DNA of 64,000 bases. Source: Micromonospora saelicesensis. GTDB lineage: Bacteria; Actinomycetota; Actinomycetes; Mycobacteriales; Micromonosporaceae. The DNA is taken from positions 186,001-250,000 of the forward strand of contig NZ_FMCR01000007.1 in assembly GCF_900091575.1 (NCBI RefSeq), in the 5' to 3' direction. This document shows positions 17,429-25,786 of the stretch, in pieces. Each line of letters starts with the position of its first letter. Within the stretch, counting starts at the first letter, position 1. The notes beneath the pieces were generated by a model, which was not told the DNA's origin, searched no databases, and worked only from the letters and a program-made list of their open reading frames with translations. The translations under genes were made by a program, and so were the position numbers.

Positions 17429-18198
17429 TGCTCACTGTGGATCGCCTCTGCGCCGGCTACGGCGGGGGAATCGTCCTGCACGAGGTCAGCCTGCGGGTAC
17501 GCCCGGGCAGCATCCAGGCCGTGGTGGGCCGCAACGGGGCGGGCAAGAGCACCCTCGTACACACCATCGCCGGGCTGGTTCGCGCATCCAGCGGTCGCAT
17601 CGAGATCGGCGGCGTGCACGTCGCCGGCCGACAACCACATCGCATCGCCCAGTCCGGCGTCGGTCTCGTCCCGCAGGGCCGTCGGGTCTTCTCCCGGTTG
17701 ACAGTGGCCGAGCACCTGCACCTGGCGGCCGCGCCGTGGCGGGCCCGCACCTCGGGCGGTGAGGGCTGGACGGTCGCCCGGACCCTGGAACTGCTGCCGA
17801 GGCTGGCGGTGCGGCTGCGACACCGCGGCTGCGAACTCTCCGGCGGCGAGCAGCAGATGCTGGCGATAGCCCGTGCGCTGCTCGGCCAACCCCGGGTGCT
17901 GCTGCTCGACGAACCATGCGAGGGCCTCTCGCCCGATCTGGCGGCGCGGGTCCGCGAACTCGTCAACGGTCTCGCCGCCGACGGTCTGACCGTGCTGCTC
18001 GTGGAGCAGCAACTCCAGCACGCCATCGAACTCGCGGACCGGGTGGCGGTGCTGGAGTACGGCCGGGTGGTCTACGACCGGCCGACCGCGGAGGCCCGCC
18101 GCGATCCGGCCCCACTGGCGGCGATGTTGAGTGTCGCCGCCGTTGCGCCGCCCCCGGCCAACCGATCGACCCCTCGGCTCTGGGCCGACACCCCGTAG
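17428..18198 (+). CDS. LivF-type ABC transporter ATP-binding protein
   Basis: A 256-residue ABC ATPase. Walker A GRNGAGKST near residues 34-42, LVPQGRRVFSRLTV (LivF hallmark) near 76-89, signature ELSGGEQQML near 136, Walker B VLLLDEPCEGLSP near 157 and H-loop LLVEQQLQHA. It partners LivG. Its ATG overlaps the LivG stop by one base (TGATG). The C-terminal 20 residues are an unusual Ala/Pro-rich extension. Confidence 0.93.
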   Translation: MLTVDRLCAGYGGGIVLHEVSLRVRPGSIQAVVGRNGAGKSTLVHTIAGLVRASSGRIEIGGVHVAGRQPHRIAQSGVGLVPQGRRVFSRLTVAEHLHLAAAPWRARTSGGEGWTVARTLELLPRLAVRLRHRGCELSGGEQQMLAIARALLGQPRVLLLDEPCEGLSPDLAARVRELVNGLAADGLTVLLVEQQLQHAIELADRVAVLEYGRVVYDRPTAEARRDPAPLAAMLSVAAVAPPPANRSTPRLWADTP

Positions 18199-18230
18199 TC
18201 ACCCGACCATTCACGGAGAGGTAGACACCG

Positions 18231-19034
18231 ATGACAACCGCTACGAGCGATGACACCTACACGTTCGACAACGGCGCACCCGACGCCGTTCCCCAGATGC
18301 ACGCGCTGGAGTCCTTCCTGGATCCGATCACGACACGTCGGCTGGCCCGCCCGGTGCTGGAGCCGGGCGCGACCTGCTGGGAGGTCGGGGCCGGTGGCGG
18401 CTCGATGGCCCGGCGGATGGCCCGCGCGGTCGGCGACGACGGGCACGTGCTGGCCACGGACATCGACCCCACGCACCTCGTGGCCGAGGGCAACCTGCAC
18501 GTACGCCAGCACGACGTGCGCACCGAACCGCCACCCGGGGACGCGTTCGACCTGATCCACGCCCGCCTGGTGCTGCTGCACCTCCCCGACCGACGACGGG
18601 TCCTGCGCACGCTCACCGGCGCGCTGGCGCCCGGCGGGTGGCTGGTGGTCGAGGAGTTCGACTGCACCGCGCCGCAGCGGGTGCTGACCGCCCCGACCGA
18701 CGACGCCGCGAAGCTCTTCGCGCAGGTCATGGACGCCATGATGGGTGTCCTGGAGGACCACGGCGCCGACCTGGGCTGGGCGCAGGACGTACACACCGAG
18801 ATGGCCCTCGCCGGTCTGACCGACCTGGACACCATCACCCACTCGCAGAGCTGGGCCGGCGGGTCGACCGGAACATCGCTCTACGAGACCAACTCCCGCC
18901 AGTTGGAACCGGACCTGTTGGCGGCCGGGCTGTCGCCCCAGCAGCTGAACGCCTTCCGACGGCTGCTCCGTGACCCCGGATTCGCCGTCATGTCGTACCA
19001 CTTCGTCTCCACGCGGGGCCGCCTACCGAGCTGA
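18231..19034 (+). CDS. Class I SAM-dependent methyltransferase
   Basis: A 267-residue Rossmann-fold methyltransferase. The SAM-binding motif I, CWEVGAGGGSMARRMA, is near residues 46-61; the acidic residue ending strand 2 is in ATDIDPTHL near 78; motif post-II/IV appears as FDLIHARLVLLHLPDR. Relatives methylate small metabolites including those of polyketide and ubiquinone-like pathways; the acceptor is not identifiable. It starts 33 bases after the LivF stop behind a GGAGAGG site and is probably the last gene of the importer operon, perhaps acting on the imported compound. A very strong hairpin follows. Confidence 0.85.
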   Translation: MTTATSDDTYTFDNGAPDAVPQMHALESFLDPITTRRLARPVLEPGATCWEVGAGGGSMARRMARAVGDDGHVLATDIDPTHLVAEGNLHVRQHDVRTEPPPGDAFDLIHARLVLLHLPDRRRVLRTLTGALAPGGWLVVEEFDCTAPQRVLTAPTDDAAKLFAQVMDAMMGVLEDHGADLGWAQDVHTEMALAGLTDLDTITHSQSWAGGSTGTSLYETNSRQLEPDLLAAGLSPQQLNAFRRLLRDPGFAVMSYHFVSTRGRLPS

Positions 19035-19139
19035 GCAGGTGGACCACCGCGCGGAGCGCGGTCACGCCGTCCGTACCTCTCCCGCCGCAGCACCTCCCCC
19101 CGCTGCGCTCCGGACAGCTCTACGACGGCGCCGACCGCA

Positions 19140-19172
19140 CCGGCCGGGCTCCCCGCGAGGGAGCCCGGCCGG
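19140..19172 (+). terminator. Hairpin terminator after the methyltransferase
   Basis: A perfect 14-bp stem (CCGGCCGGGCTCCC and complement) with a 5-nt loop, 106 bases after the stop. It ends the kinase-Liv-methyltransferase operon. Confidence 0.8.
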
Positions 19173-19272
19173 CCTGTGCCCGTGGTGCCTGGTCCCCAGA
19201 CCACTGAACGCTGACCGGGACCTACCCCTGGCTGGACGAGTGAGTCCTCACTCGAGACGGGGCTGATGGTGT

Positions 19273-19395
19273 GCGCTCTGACTGGCCCGCCATGTCGTTG
19301 TGCTGTTGAGCGGTATACCTCAGAGGTATGAATATGACTCTGAGGTATACCGCTCACGACCGCATCCGCCCCGACGCAGGTGACCGTCCGTGACC
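19273..19395 (+). repeat. Palindromic repeat element, copy 1
   Basis: Core palindrome at 19307-19356: perfect 19-bp arms TGAGCGGTATACCTCAGAG / complement around a 12-nt AT-rich loop. The left arm itself contains a smaller palindrome (ATACCTCAGAGGTAT). Left flank (GTCGTTGTGC about 10 bases before the core) and right flank (ATCCGCCCCGACG, then GGTGACCG) match copies 2-4. The element lies between two convergent genes and beyond a separate strong terminator. Confidence 0.9.
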
Positions 19396-19446
19396 GATGG
19401 CCACCGACGGCCACCGGCTGCGCCCACCACCGAGGTGGGCCCTGGC

Positions 19447-20388
19447 TCAGCGCGGAGTGATTTCCTGGTCGGCCAGGACAATCAGGTCGTCGGGGTGGGC
19501 CGACAGCGGCGCCGTCGCCCCGTCGAGCCACACGAGATAGCCCACCGGCGGACCGGACGAACCCCACCGGGCACCGATGATCGTGGCCGATCGCGCGTCG
19601 TGCGGCTGCGTGAGCAGGCGTACCCGGGTGCCCGGCGCGTGTCCGTCGTCGGCGACGATGAGCAGCGCGTCGAGGATCTGCCGGGCACCGGCGACGGGCA
19701 GCCCCGGAACGTACGGCTCGCCCGCATACCCCAGACGCGGCGTCATCATCGTGCTCAACAGCGCGGTCTGCCGGATCGCCTCCTGGCGGACCTGCCCGTC
19801 CACGATGCGTTCGGCCACGGTCAGCGCCTGCTGGATGCGCGACCAGAGGGCCAGTGGCTCCTGGTCGAGCAGGCGGCGGGCCTCGCGGTCGATGTCGGCG
19901 CAGGCCGTGTCGAGCGCGGTGTCCTCGCCGAGTTCCGCGATCCAGGCGAGGTCCCCCACCTCGGGCAGCAACCCTGGCGACTCGGCCACGATCACGATGT
20001 ACAGCATCGCGAGCAGTTCTTCGCGGCCCTCGCCGTGGTAGAGCGAGCCCACCCCGCTGCCGGTACGCCCACGGCTGGGCGGGAACCGCTCGACGAGGTG
20101 CCGCGCGCGACCATGAGGCAGGATCGCGGCCCGCCTGGTGTCCGACACCCGCTCCTCGAACGACCGCCGCTCACGGCGGTCGACGAGGAGTTGGCGATGC
20201 GGGTCGAACCCGATCGGATAGATCGTCCGCCCGTACCTGGAAAGGGTTTCGCCGGGCCGGAGGCCGACCAACTCGAGTTGCCGGGCCGCCTCCGAGTAGG
20301 CGACGCCAGCCCGGGCCGCATGCTCCCGGATGGCGCGCTTGCGGGCGCGTCCCGGGGCCGGGGTCCGTCGGGGGATGGGATCAGACAT
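19447..20388 (-). CDS. Hypothetical protein
   Basis: A 313-residue cytoplasmic protein with no family that I recognise. The ATG at 20388 has GGAGG 6 bases upstream, so the longer open frame to 20586 is not used. Residues 1-60 are basic and helical (RARKRAIREHAARAGVAY, then SEAARQLEL), resembling the short N-terminal motif of many actinomycete accessory proteins. The centre is helical with a run of charged residues (GEDTALDTACADIDREARRL), and the C-terminus is beta-rich (GTRVRLLTQPHDARSATIIG; VGYLVWLDGA). No signal peptide, TM or catalytic motif. Convergent with the methyltransferase gene across repeat copy 1. Confidence 0.7.
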   Translation of the reverse strand: MSDPIPRRTPAPGRARKRAIREHAARAGVAYSEAARQLELVGLRPGETLSRYGRTIYPIGFDPHRQLLVDRRERRSFEERVSDTRRAAILPHGRARHLVERFPPSRGRTGSGVGSLYHGEGREELLAMLYIVIVAESPGLLPEVGDLAWIAELGEDTALDTACADIDREARRLLDQEPLALWSRIQQALTVAERIVDGQVRQEAIRQTALLSTMMTPRLGYAGEPYVPGLPVAGARQILDALLIVADDGHAPGTRVRLLTQPHDARSATIIGARWGSSGPPVGYLVWLDGATAPLSAHPDDLIVLADQEITPR

Positions 20389-20610
20389 GACGCCTCCGGT
20401 GCAGCCCCACGCCCTCCACCGAACGGGCGGCGTGACCGGCACGCCGGGAGTCGACACGTCGGCGCGGAGTCGGAGACTCTTGGCCCCAGGTATGTGGTCA
20501 GGCGTGGGCCACCACATCGGGCGCTGGCAGGCGCTCTGCCGTGGCCAGCATATCGTGACGCCGACCGTCGGTGTGGATGTGCACACCCTGGCGGCCCTCC
20601 CTCCCAGTCC

Positions 20611-20662
20611 CGGTGTCAGCCCGTGTCAGCCGGTGTCGGTGGCGTGTCGGGGCGGTGTCAGC
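20611..20662 (+). promoter_or_regulatory. Helically phased GTGTC repeat array upstream of drrA-like gene
   Basis: Five GTGTC motifs start at 20613, 20623, 20633, 20644 and 20655, i.e. every 10-11 bases, most in the form CGGTGTCAGC. They therefore face the same side of the helix. The last is 22 bases before the ATG of the exporter ATPase. This looks like a multi-site binding region for an activator or repressor (SARP regulators bind direct repeats with 11-bp periodicity). Confidence 0.55.
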
Positions 20663-20683
20663 GGGCCCGCGCAGACTCGGCTC

Positions 20684-21664
20684 ATGACAGCTGACCTGGT
20701 GATCGAGGCCGAGGGCCTCGTGAAGACGTTCGGGAAGACGAGGGCGCTTCAGGGCGTGGACCTCGCCGTACCCCGTGGGACGGTGCTCGGGGTGCTCGGG
20801 CCCAACGGCGCCGGCAAGACCACCGCCGTACGCATCCTCTCCACCCTGCTCACCCCGGACGGCGGGACCGCCCGAATCAGCGGTTTCGACGTGGTACGGG
20901 ACGCCGAACGCGTTCGACAGAGTATCGGCCTCACCGGCCAGTACGCCTCGGTCGACGAGGACCTGACCGGACGGCAGAACCTGGAGCTGTTCGGCACCCT
21001 GCTGGAGTTGGGGCGCGCCGGCGCCCGGCGACGGGCCGCCGAACTGCTCGACTGGTTCGACCTGACCGATGCGGCGAACCGTCCGGCCAAGACCTACTCC
21101 GGCGGCATGCGGCGGCGGCTGGACCTGGCCGCCAGCCTGGTCGGCTCCCCCGACGTGATCTTCCTGGACGAGCCGACGACCGGGCTCGACCCGGCCAAGC
21201 GCGAGGACATGTGGGACGTGGTCCGTTCCCTGGTCAACAACGGCTCGACGGTGCTGCTGACCACCCAGTACCTGGAGGAGGCCGACGCGCTCGCCGACGC
21301 GATCACGGTGATCGACCACGGCCGCGTCATCGCGCACGACACGCCCGAAGGGCTCAAGCGGGTGGTCGGCGGGCAGACCCTTGAGGTCCGGCCGTCCGAT
21401 CCGGCTCAGCTGCCCCGCACCGCGGAGATCCTGACCCAGGTCGGTTCCGGCGCGCAGGCCGACGAGATCCGCAAGGGCGTGCTCGCGGTGCCGGTCACCG
21501 ACGACGCGGCCCTGACCGAGAGCGTCGCGCGGTTCGCCACGGCCGGCATCGCCGTCACCGAACTCTCCCTGCACCTGCCGAGCCTCGACGAGGTGTTCTT
21601 CACCCTCACCGGGCGTACGGCATCCGAAGACGACACCACCCGCCCCACGGAGGTCGCGGCATGA
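20684..21664 (+). CDS. DrrA-type ABC exporter ATP-binding protein
   Basis: A 326-residue ATPase of the daunorubicin-resistance (DrrA) family. Walker A GPNGAGKTT near residues 43-51, Q-loop GLTGQYASVDEDLTG (DrrA hallmark), signature YSGGMRRRLDLA, Walker B VIFLDEPTTGLDP and H-loop TTQYLEEAD, then the family C-terminal domain ending SLDEVFFTLTGR. ATG at 20684 fits the family N-terminus although the frame is open far upstream. It forms an export complex with the overlapping DrrB gene, probably for a lipophilic drug or lipid. Confidence 0.93.
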   Translation: MTADLVIEAEGLVKTFGKTRALQGVDLAVPRGTVLGVLGPNGAGKTTAVRILSTLLTPDGGTARISGFDVVRDAERVRQSIGLTGQYASVDEDLTGRQNLELFGTLLELGRAGARRRAAELLDWFDLTDAANRPAKTYSGGMRRRLDLAASLVGSPDVIFLDEPTTGLDPAKREDMWDVVRSLVNNGSTVLLTTQYLEEADALADAITVIDHGRVIAHDTPEGLKRVVGGQTLEVRPSDPAQLPRTAEILTQVGSGAQADEIRKGVLAVPVTDDAALTESVARFATAGIAVTELSLHLPSLDEVFFTLTGRTASEDDTTRPTEVAA

Positions 21665-22488
21665 GCACACTGACCGACACAGCGCCCACGAGAAGCCGCG
21701 CGCTCTCGAACTCCGCGCCGAACCCGCGGCCGTTCCGGCTGGTCCGGCACTCGTTGGCGCTCGCCAAGCGCAGCCTCATCAAGACCTGGCGTACGCCCGA
21801 GGCGCTCATCGACGTCACCCTGCAACCGGTGCTGTTCCTCATCATCTTCGTGTACGTCTTCGGCGGCGCCGTCGCCGGATCGACCCACGACTACCTGCAG
21901 TTCCTGCTGCCCGGCATCCTCGCGCAGACGATCGCGACCGGCGCCATCGCAATCGGCGTCAACCTCAACACCGACATCGCCAAGGGCATCTTCGACAGGT
22001 TCCGGTCGTTGCCGATCCCCCGCTCCGCACCACTGGTCGGCGCGGTCCTCGGCGATGTCGTCCGGTACGTCATCGTCACCGTGTCGACGCTCGCGATCGG
22101 CTACGTGATGGGTTTCCGGATCGACACCGACCCGTTCCGGGCGATCGCCGGCTGTCTGCTCGCGGTGCTGTTCGCGCTCTGCCTGAGCTGGCTGCCGGTG
22201 CTGGTGTCGATGAAGGTGCGGACCGCGGGTGCCGTGCAGGGTGTGATGTTCGCGTTGATCATGCCGCTGAGCTTCGCGTCCAACGTGTTCGTCGGCGCCG
22301 ACACCCTGCCGGGCTGGATGCAGGCGTTCGTGGACGTCAACCCAATGACCCATCTGGTGGCGTCGGTACGCGGGCTGTTCCTCGGCACCCCACTGGGCAA
22401 CCACGTGTGGTGGACGCTCGCCTGGTGCGCCGGCTTCGTTGCGGTGTTCATGCCGCTGGCGCTGCGGGCGTACCGCAAGAAGATCTGA
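21661..22488 (+). CDS. DrrB-type ABC exporter permease
   Basis: A 275-residue ABC-2 membrane protein: hydrophilic N-terminus to residue 40, then six TM segments. The family signature QFLLPGILAQTI followed by TGAIAIGVNLNTDIAKGIFDR (quoted in parts) lies near residues 80-115. ATG overlaps the DrrA stop by four bases. Works with the preceding ATPase in efflux. The stop is one base from the stop of the convergent SARP regulator, leaving no room for a separate terminator. Confidence 0.93.
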   Translation: MSTLTDTAPTRSRALSNSAPNPRPFRLVRHSLALAKRSLIKTWRTPEALIDVTLQPVLFLIIFVYVFGGAVAGSTHDYLQFLLPGILAQTIATGAIAIGVNLNTDIAKGIFDRFRSLPIPRSAPLVGAVLGDVVRYVIVTVSTLAIGYVMGFRIDTDPFRAIAGCLLAVLFALCLSWLPVLVSMKVRTAGAVQGVMFALIMPLSFASNVFVGADTLPGWMQAFVDVNPMTHLVASVRGLFLGTPLGNHVWWTLAWCAGFVAVFMPLALRAYRKKI

Positions 22489-22489
22489 G

Positions 22490-25400
22490 TCAGGCGAGCA
22501 GGTCGTCCATCAGCTCGCGGATCCGGCTGACGGCCGCGGCGGGTGGCCGCTCGCGCCACGCGGCCAGCAACGGCTCACGCTGCTCCTCGTTCCCGAGGAT
22601 GGCGTTGAGCCGTTCGCCGTTTTCGAAGGGGAAGAACATCTCGATCTGGGTGCCGATCCGCTTCGCGAGTACGGCCAGCTCGCGGGCGGTGTCGACGTCA
22701 CCCCGGTACGCCGCGAACTCCGCGCCGCCCGACGCCCACGCCCCGATCACCGGCAGGTCGCGTGAGGTCAGCGCGTCATCGCGGGCGAGCGACAGCATCG
22801 CGGCCGCCTGGATGGTGGCGTCGGTGCCCGACACCCGCCCAACCTGGGCCACGCGCAGGTAGATGATCGCCGCCGTGGCCCGGAGCATCACGCGCGGCTG
22901 CGGCTGCGGCCCGACCCAGCCGGCGAGGACGCGCGTCACCTCGTCGGCGTGGGCGAGCGCCTCGTCGTACCGCTCACGCTGCCAGGCGAGGTGCGCCAGC
23001 CCGAGCAGCGCCTGCGCGGCGTCGATCTGCTCGGCCTGGCCCAGCGCGGCCGTCTCGCCCAGTCGCCGCTCCGCCTCAGCGTCGCCGGTCAGGGCGAGCT
23101 GCACATCCAGCCGTACCCGGATCGACCGCGCGTCCTGCGTGGCGCCGACCAACTCCATGTGCCGGACGCTGCGGGTCAGCCACTCGGCCGACCGGGCATC
23201 GCCGCCCGGGACCAGGAACTGCCCGACCGCACCCGCCGCCATCGCCATGCCCCAGTGGTCGCCGGCGGCCTCGAAGCGGTGGTAGGCCTGCTCGGCGTCG
23301 CTGATCGACGCTTCCGGCAGGCCGCCGTTCTCCCGTACCGCCGCACGTGCGAACAGCCCCAGCCCCTGCACGTACGGGTCCGGGTGCACGACCATCTCGG
23401 TCGCGCTCTTCAGACTCTGCTCCACGTCGGACGCGTCGAAGCCGGGCAGCGCCGACGCGAGAGCGGCCATCCGGGACGACACCTCGCCGGGACGTTCGGT
23501 CTGGAGCGTCCGCAGCGCCCTCCGGGCGAGCACGGCGGGCCGCAGATCGCCGCTGACGCCGGCGTTCACGCTGATCACCACGCACATCCAGGCCAGCCGG
23601 TCGGCGTCGGGCAGTGGCCGGCCGCTGGCCGCGCCGTGCAGGATCGCCGACCGCAGCCGCCGCTGCGGGTCGTCGATGTGCAGCAGCCCGCGCGCCCAGG
23701 CGAGGACCTCCAGGTGCAGGCCCCGCACCGACCAGAGGTGGAACAGCGCGGTGGCGACGTCGACGGCGGCGGGCTCGTCGTCCGCTCCCATTGCCCACCG
23801 CAGGCCGGCGACCAGGTTGTCCTGCTCGGCGGCGCAGCGGTGCAGCGCTTCGACCTGGCCGGGGCCGATGAAGCGGCCGGCCAGCGCGACGGCCTGCTCC
23901 CGCGCCCACCTGACCAGGCCGGCCATGGCCTGATCCCGGGTACCGGCCGCGTCCAGCCGGGCCTCGCCGTACTCGCGGACCGTTTCGAGCATGCGGTAGC
24001 GCGGCGGACCGTCCCCCTCGACCAGGGTCAACAGGGACTGCTCGACGAGGGTAGCCAGGCCGCGACGGACGTCCGGGGCCTGCGCGACGGCGGCGGCGAG
24101 GTCCGCGGTGAACGGCGCGGGAATGACCGCGACCCGCTGGAGCAGGTCGCGGTCGGCCTCGGCGAGCAGTTCCCTGCTCCAGTCGACGAGCGCCCACAGG
24201 CTCGCGTGCCGCTCGGGCAGGCCGCGTAGGGCGTCGTCGAGCAGTGCGAACCGGTCGGTCAGCCCGGCGAGCACGTCGTCGATCGGCATGTGCCGCAGTC
24301 GTGCGGCGGCCAGTTCGAGGGCCAACGGCAGGTTGTCGAGCCGGTGGCACAGGGCGAGGGCCCGCTCGGTGTCCCAGGTTGGTACGGCGCCACCGGCCCG
24401 TGCCCGGGACTCGACCAGCGCGAGCGCGTCGGCGTCCGGCAACGCGGTCAGCCGGTGCACCAGCTCGCCGACCAGGCCCAGTGGGGCGCGGCTCGTCGCA
24501 AGCACCGCGACCTCCGGCGAGGCCGCCGCGACCAGGTCGGCGACGACGACGGCCACCGCGTCGAGCACGTGCTCGCAGTTGTCCAGCACCACCAGCCCGT
24601 CCAGGTCCGGCGCCACGGCGCGCAGCCGCTCCTCGGGGCTGAGGACCCGCCGCTCCAGGCCCAGGTTGCCGCCGGTGGCAGTGGTGTCCGCACCGCCGAA
24701 CGCGGCGAGCACAGTGGGCAGCACCTCGTCGGGCGAGCGCAGACCGGCGAGTTCGATCACGCGTACCGCCCGCCCACCCGCCGCCGTACGCCTGGCCACC
24801 TCTGCGGCGAGCCGGGTCTTGCCCGCCCCGCCGGTCGCCACGATCGTCACGACGGGTGTCTCGGCGAGCGCGTCGGTGACGGCCGTGACGTCCCGCTCCC
24901 GTCCGACGAGGGCGGCCATGGGGCGGCGCCACGCGGCGGGCAGCGTGATCCGCGCCTGCTGCCGGGGCGGCGGCGCCGCGGCGGGCGGTGCGGTGAGTTC
25001 ACCGCGCAGCAACGCCAGGTGGACGCTCGTGATCACGGGCGACGGGTCGGTGCCGTAGCGGTCGGCCAGGTCGGCGCGCAGCCGCTCGACCACCTCCAGC
25101 GCCTCCGCCTCCCGTCCCTGCGCGGCAAGCACCCGGACGAGCAGGGCGGCGGACGGCTCGTCCGGCGGTGTCCGCGCGACGAGTCGGCCCAGGTCGACCT
25201 CGTCGAACGGGCCCACGCCGGCGAGTGCCGCCTGCGCGCGCAGCGCGGCGACCTCTGCGAACAGGCGGGTGTCCTCGGCGCTGGCCAACTCCGGCACCTC
25301 GGGAAACAGGGCCCGCGCCTGATCGGCCAGGCCGCGGGCGGCACGGACGTCACCGCACCGGAGCGCGGTGCCCGCCTGATCGACGAGCGCGCGCGCCTCG

Positions 25401-25690
25401 ACCGCGTCGACGGTGATCCCCTCGGCGGGCAGCCGGTATCCGCCCGGCACCGCGACCACGGGCAGCCCGAGACGGCGCACCCGGGACACGAGCGCCTGGA
25501 CGGCGCCGGTCGCGTCGTCGGGTGGCACTCCGTCCCAGACGGCGTCCACGAGCAGGTTCACGGAGACCGCCCGCCCCCGCGCGTCGACGAGCGCGCGGAG
25601 CACCGCCGCGAGCCGTTCACCCCGAACGGGCTGGCCGTCGATGGCGAGTGGGCCGAGGGTCGCGATCTGCACGGACCCAGCATCCCCCAC
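22490..25690 (-). CDS. AfsR/SARP-family regulator with NB-ARC ATPase and TPR region
   Basis: A 1066-residue regulator. An OmpR-like winged helix occupies residues 1-90 (ATLGPLAIDG through PVVAVPGGYRL), a bacterial transcriptional activation domain (BTAD) 95-240, a STAND/NB-ARC ATPase about 265-620 (Walker A ATGGAGKTRL near 287-296, Walker B LDGLVVLDNCEH) and a TPR-like C-terminus to 1066. Such proteins activate antibiotic clusters by binding direct repeats upstream of target promoters. The start is GTG at 25690; another GTG at 25672 would also fit. It is convergent with the DrrAB pair and divergent from the iron operon; the phased GTGTC array before drrA is a candidate target. Confidence 0.9.
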   Translation of the reverse strand: MGDAGSVQIATLGPLAIDGQPVRGERLAAVLRALVDARGRAVSVNLLVDAVWDGVPPDDATGAVQALVSRVRRLGLPVVAVPGGYRLPAEGITVDAVEARALVDQAGTALRCGDVRAARGLADQARALFPEVPELASAEDTRLFAEVAALRAQAALAGVGPFDEVDLGRLVARTPPDEPSAALLVRVLAAQGREAEALEVVERLRADLADRYGTDPSPVITSVHLALLRGELTAPPAAAPPPRQQARITLPAAWRRPMAALVGRERDVTAVTDALAETPVVTIVATGGAGKTRLAAEVARRTAAGGRAVRVIELAGLRSPDEVLPTVLAAFGGADTTATGGNLGLERRVLSPEERLRAVAPDLDGLVVLDNCEHVLDAVAVVVADLVAAASPEVAVLATSRAPLGLVGELVHRLTALPDADALALVESRARAGGAVPTWDTERALALCHRLDNLPLALELAAARLRHMPIDDVLAGLTDRFALLDDALRGLPERHASLWALVDWSRELLAEADRDLLQRVAVIPAPFTADLAAAVAQAPDVRRGLATLVEQSLLTLVEGDGPPRYRMLETVREYGEARLDAAGTRDQAMAGLVRWAREQAVALAGRFIGPGQVEALHRCAAEQDNLVAGLRWAMGADDEPAAVDVATALFHLWSVRGLHLEVLAWARGLLHIDDPQRRLRSAILHGAASGRPLPDADRLAWMCVVISVNAGVSGDLRPAVLARRALRTLQTERPGEVSSRMAALASALPGFDASDVEQSLKSATEMVVHPDPYVQGLGLFARAAVRENGGLPEASISDAEQAYHRFEAAGDHWGMAMAAGAVGQFLVPGGDARSAEWLTRSVRHMELVGATQDARSIRVRLDVQLALTGDAEAERRLGETAALGQAEQIDAAQALLGLAHLAWQRERYDEALAHADEVTRVLAGWVGPQPQPRVMLRATAAIIYLRVAQVGRVSGTDATIQAAAMLSLARDDALTSRDLPVIGAWASGGAEFAAYRGDVDTARELAVLAKRIGTQIEMFFPFENGERLNAILGNEEQREPLLAAWRERPPAAAVSRIRELMDDLLA

Positions 25691-25748
25691 GCGCGCACGG
25701 ACCCGACGACCACCGGTCCGCCAAGCCGGTCACGGCCCCGCGACCGGC

Positions 25749-25786
25749 TTGACACGGCGTCATTTGGTTAGGTTAGCCTAACCTCA
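25749..25786 (+). promoter_or_regulatory. Iron box (IdeR/DmdR1 type) and promoter of siderophore uptake operon
   Basis: TTGACA at 25749-25754 is followed 18 bases later by TTAGCC, and a 19-bp iron box TTAGGTTAGCCTAACCTCA spans 25768-25786, matching the known consensus at all but two positions. The box ends at the A of the start codon, so the transcript probably starts at or very near the AUG. Known: IdeR/DmdR1 with Fe2+ binds such boxes and represses. Inferred: iron-starvation induction of the four genes that follow. Confidence 0.88.
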
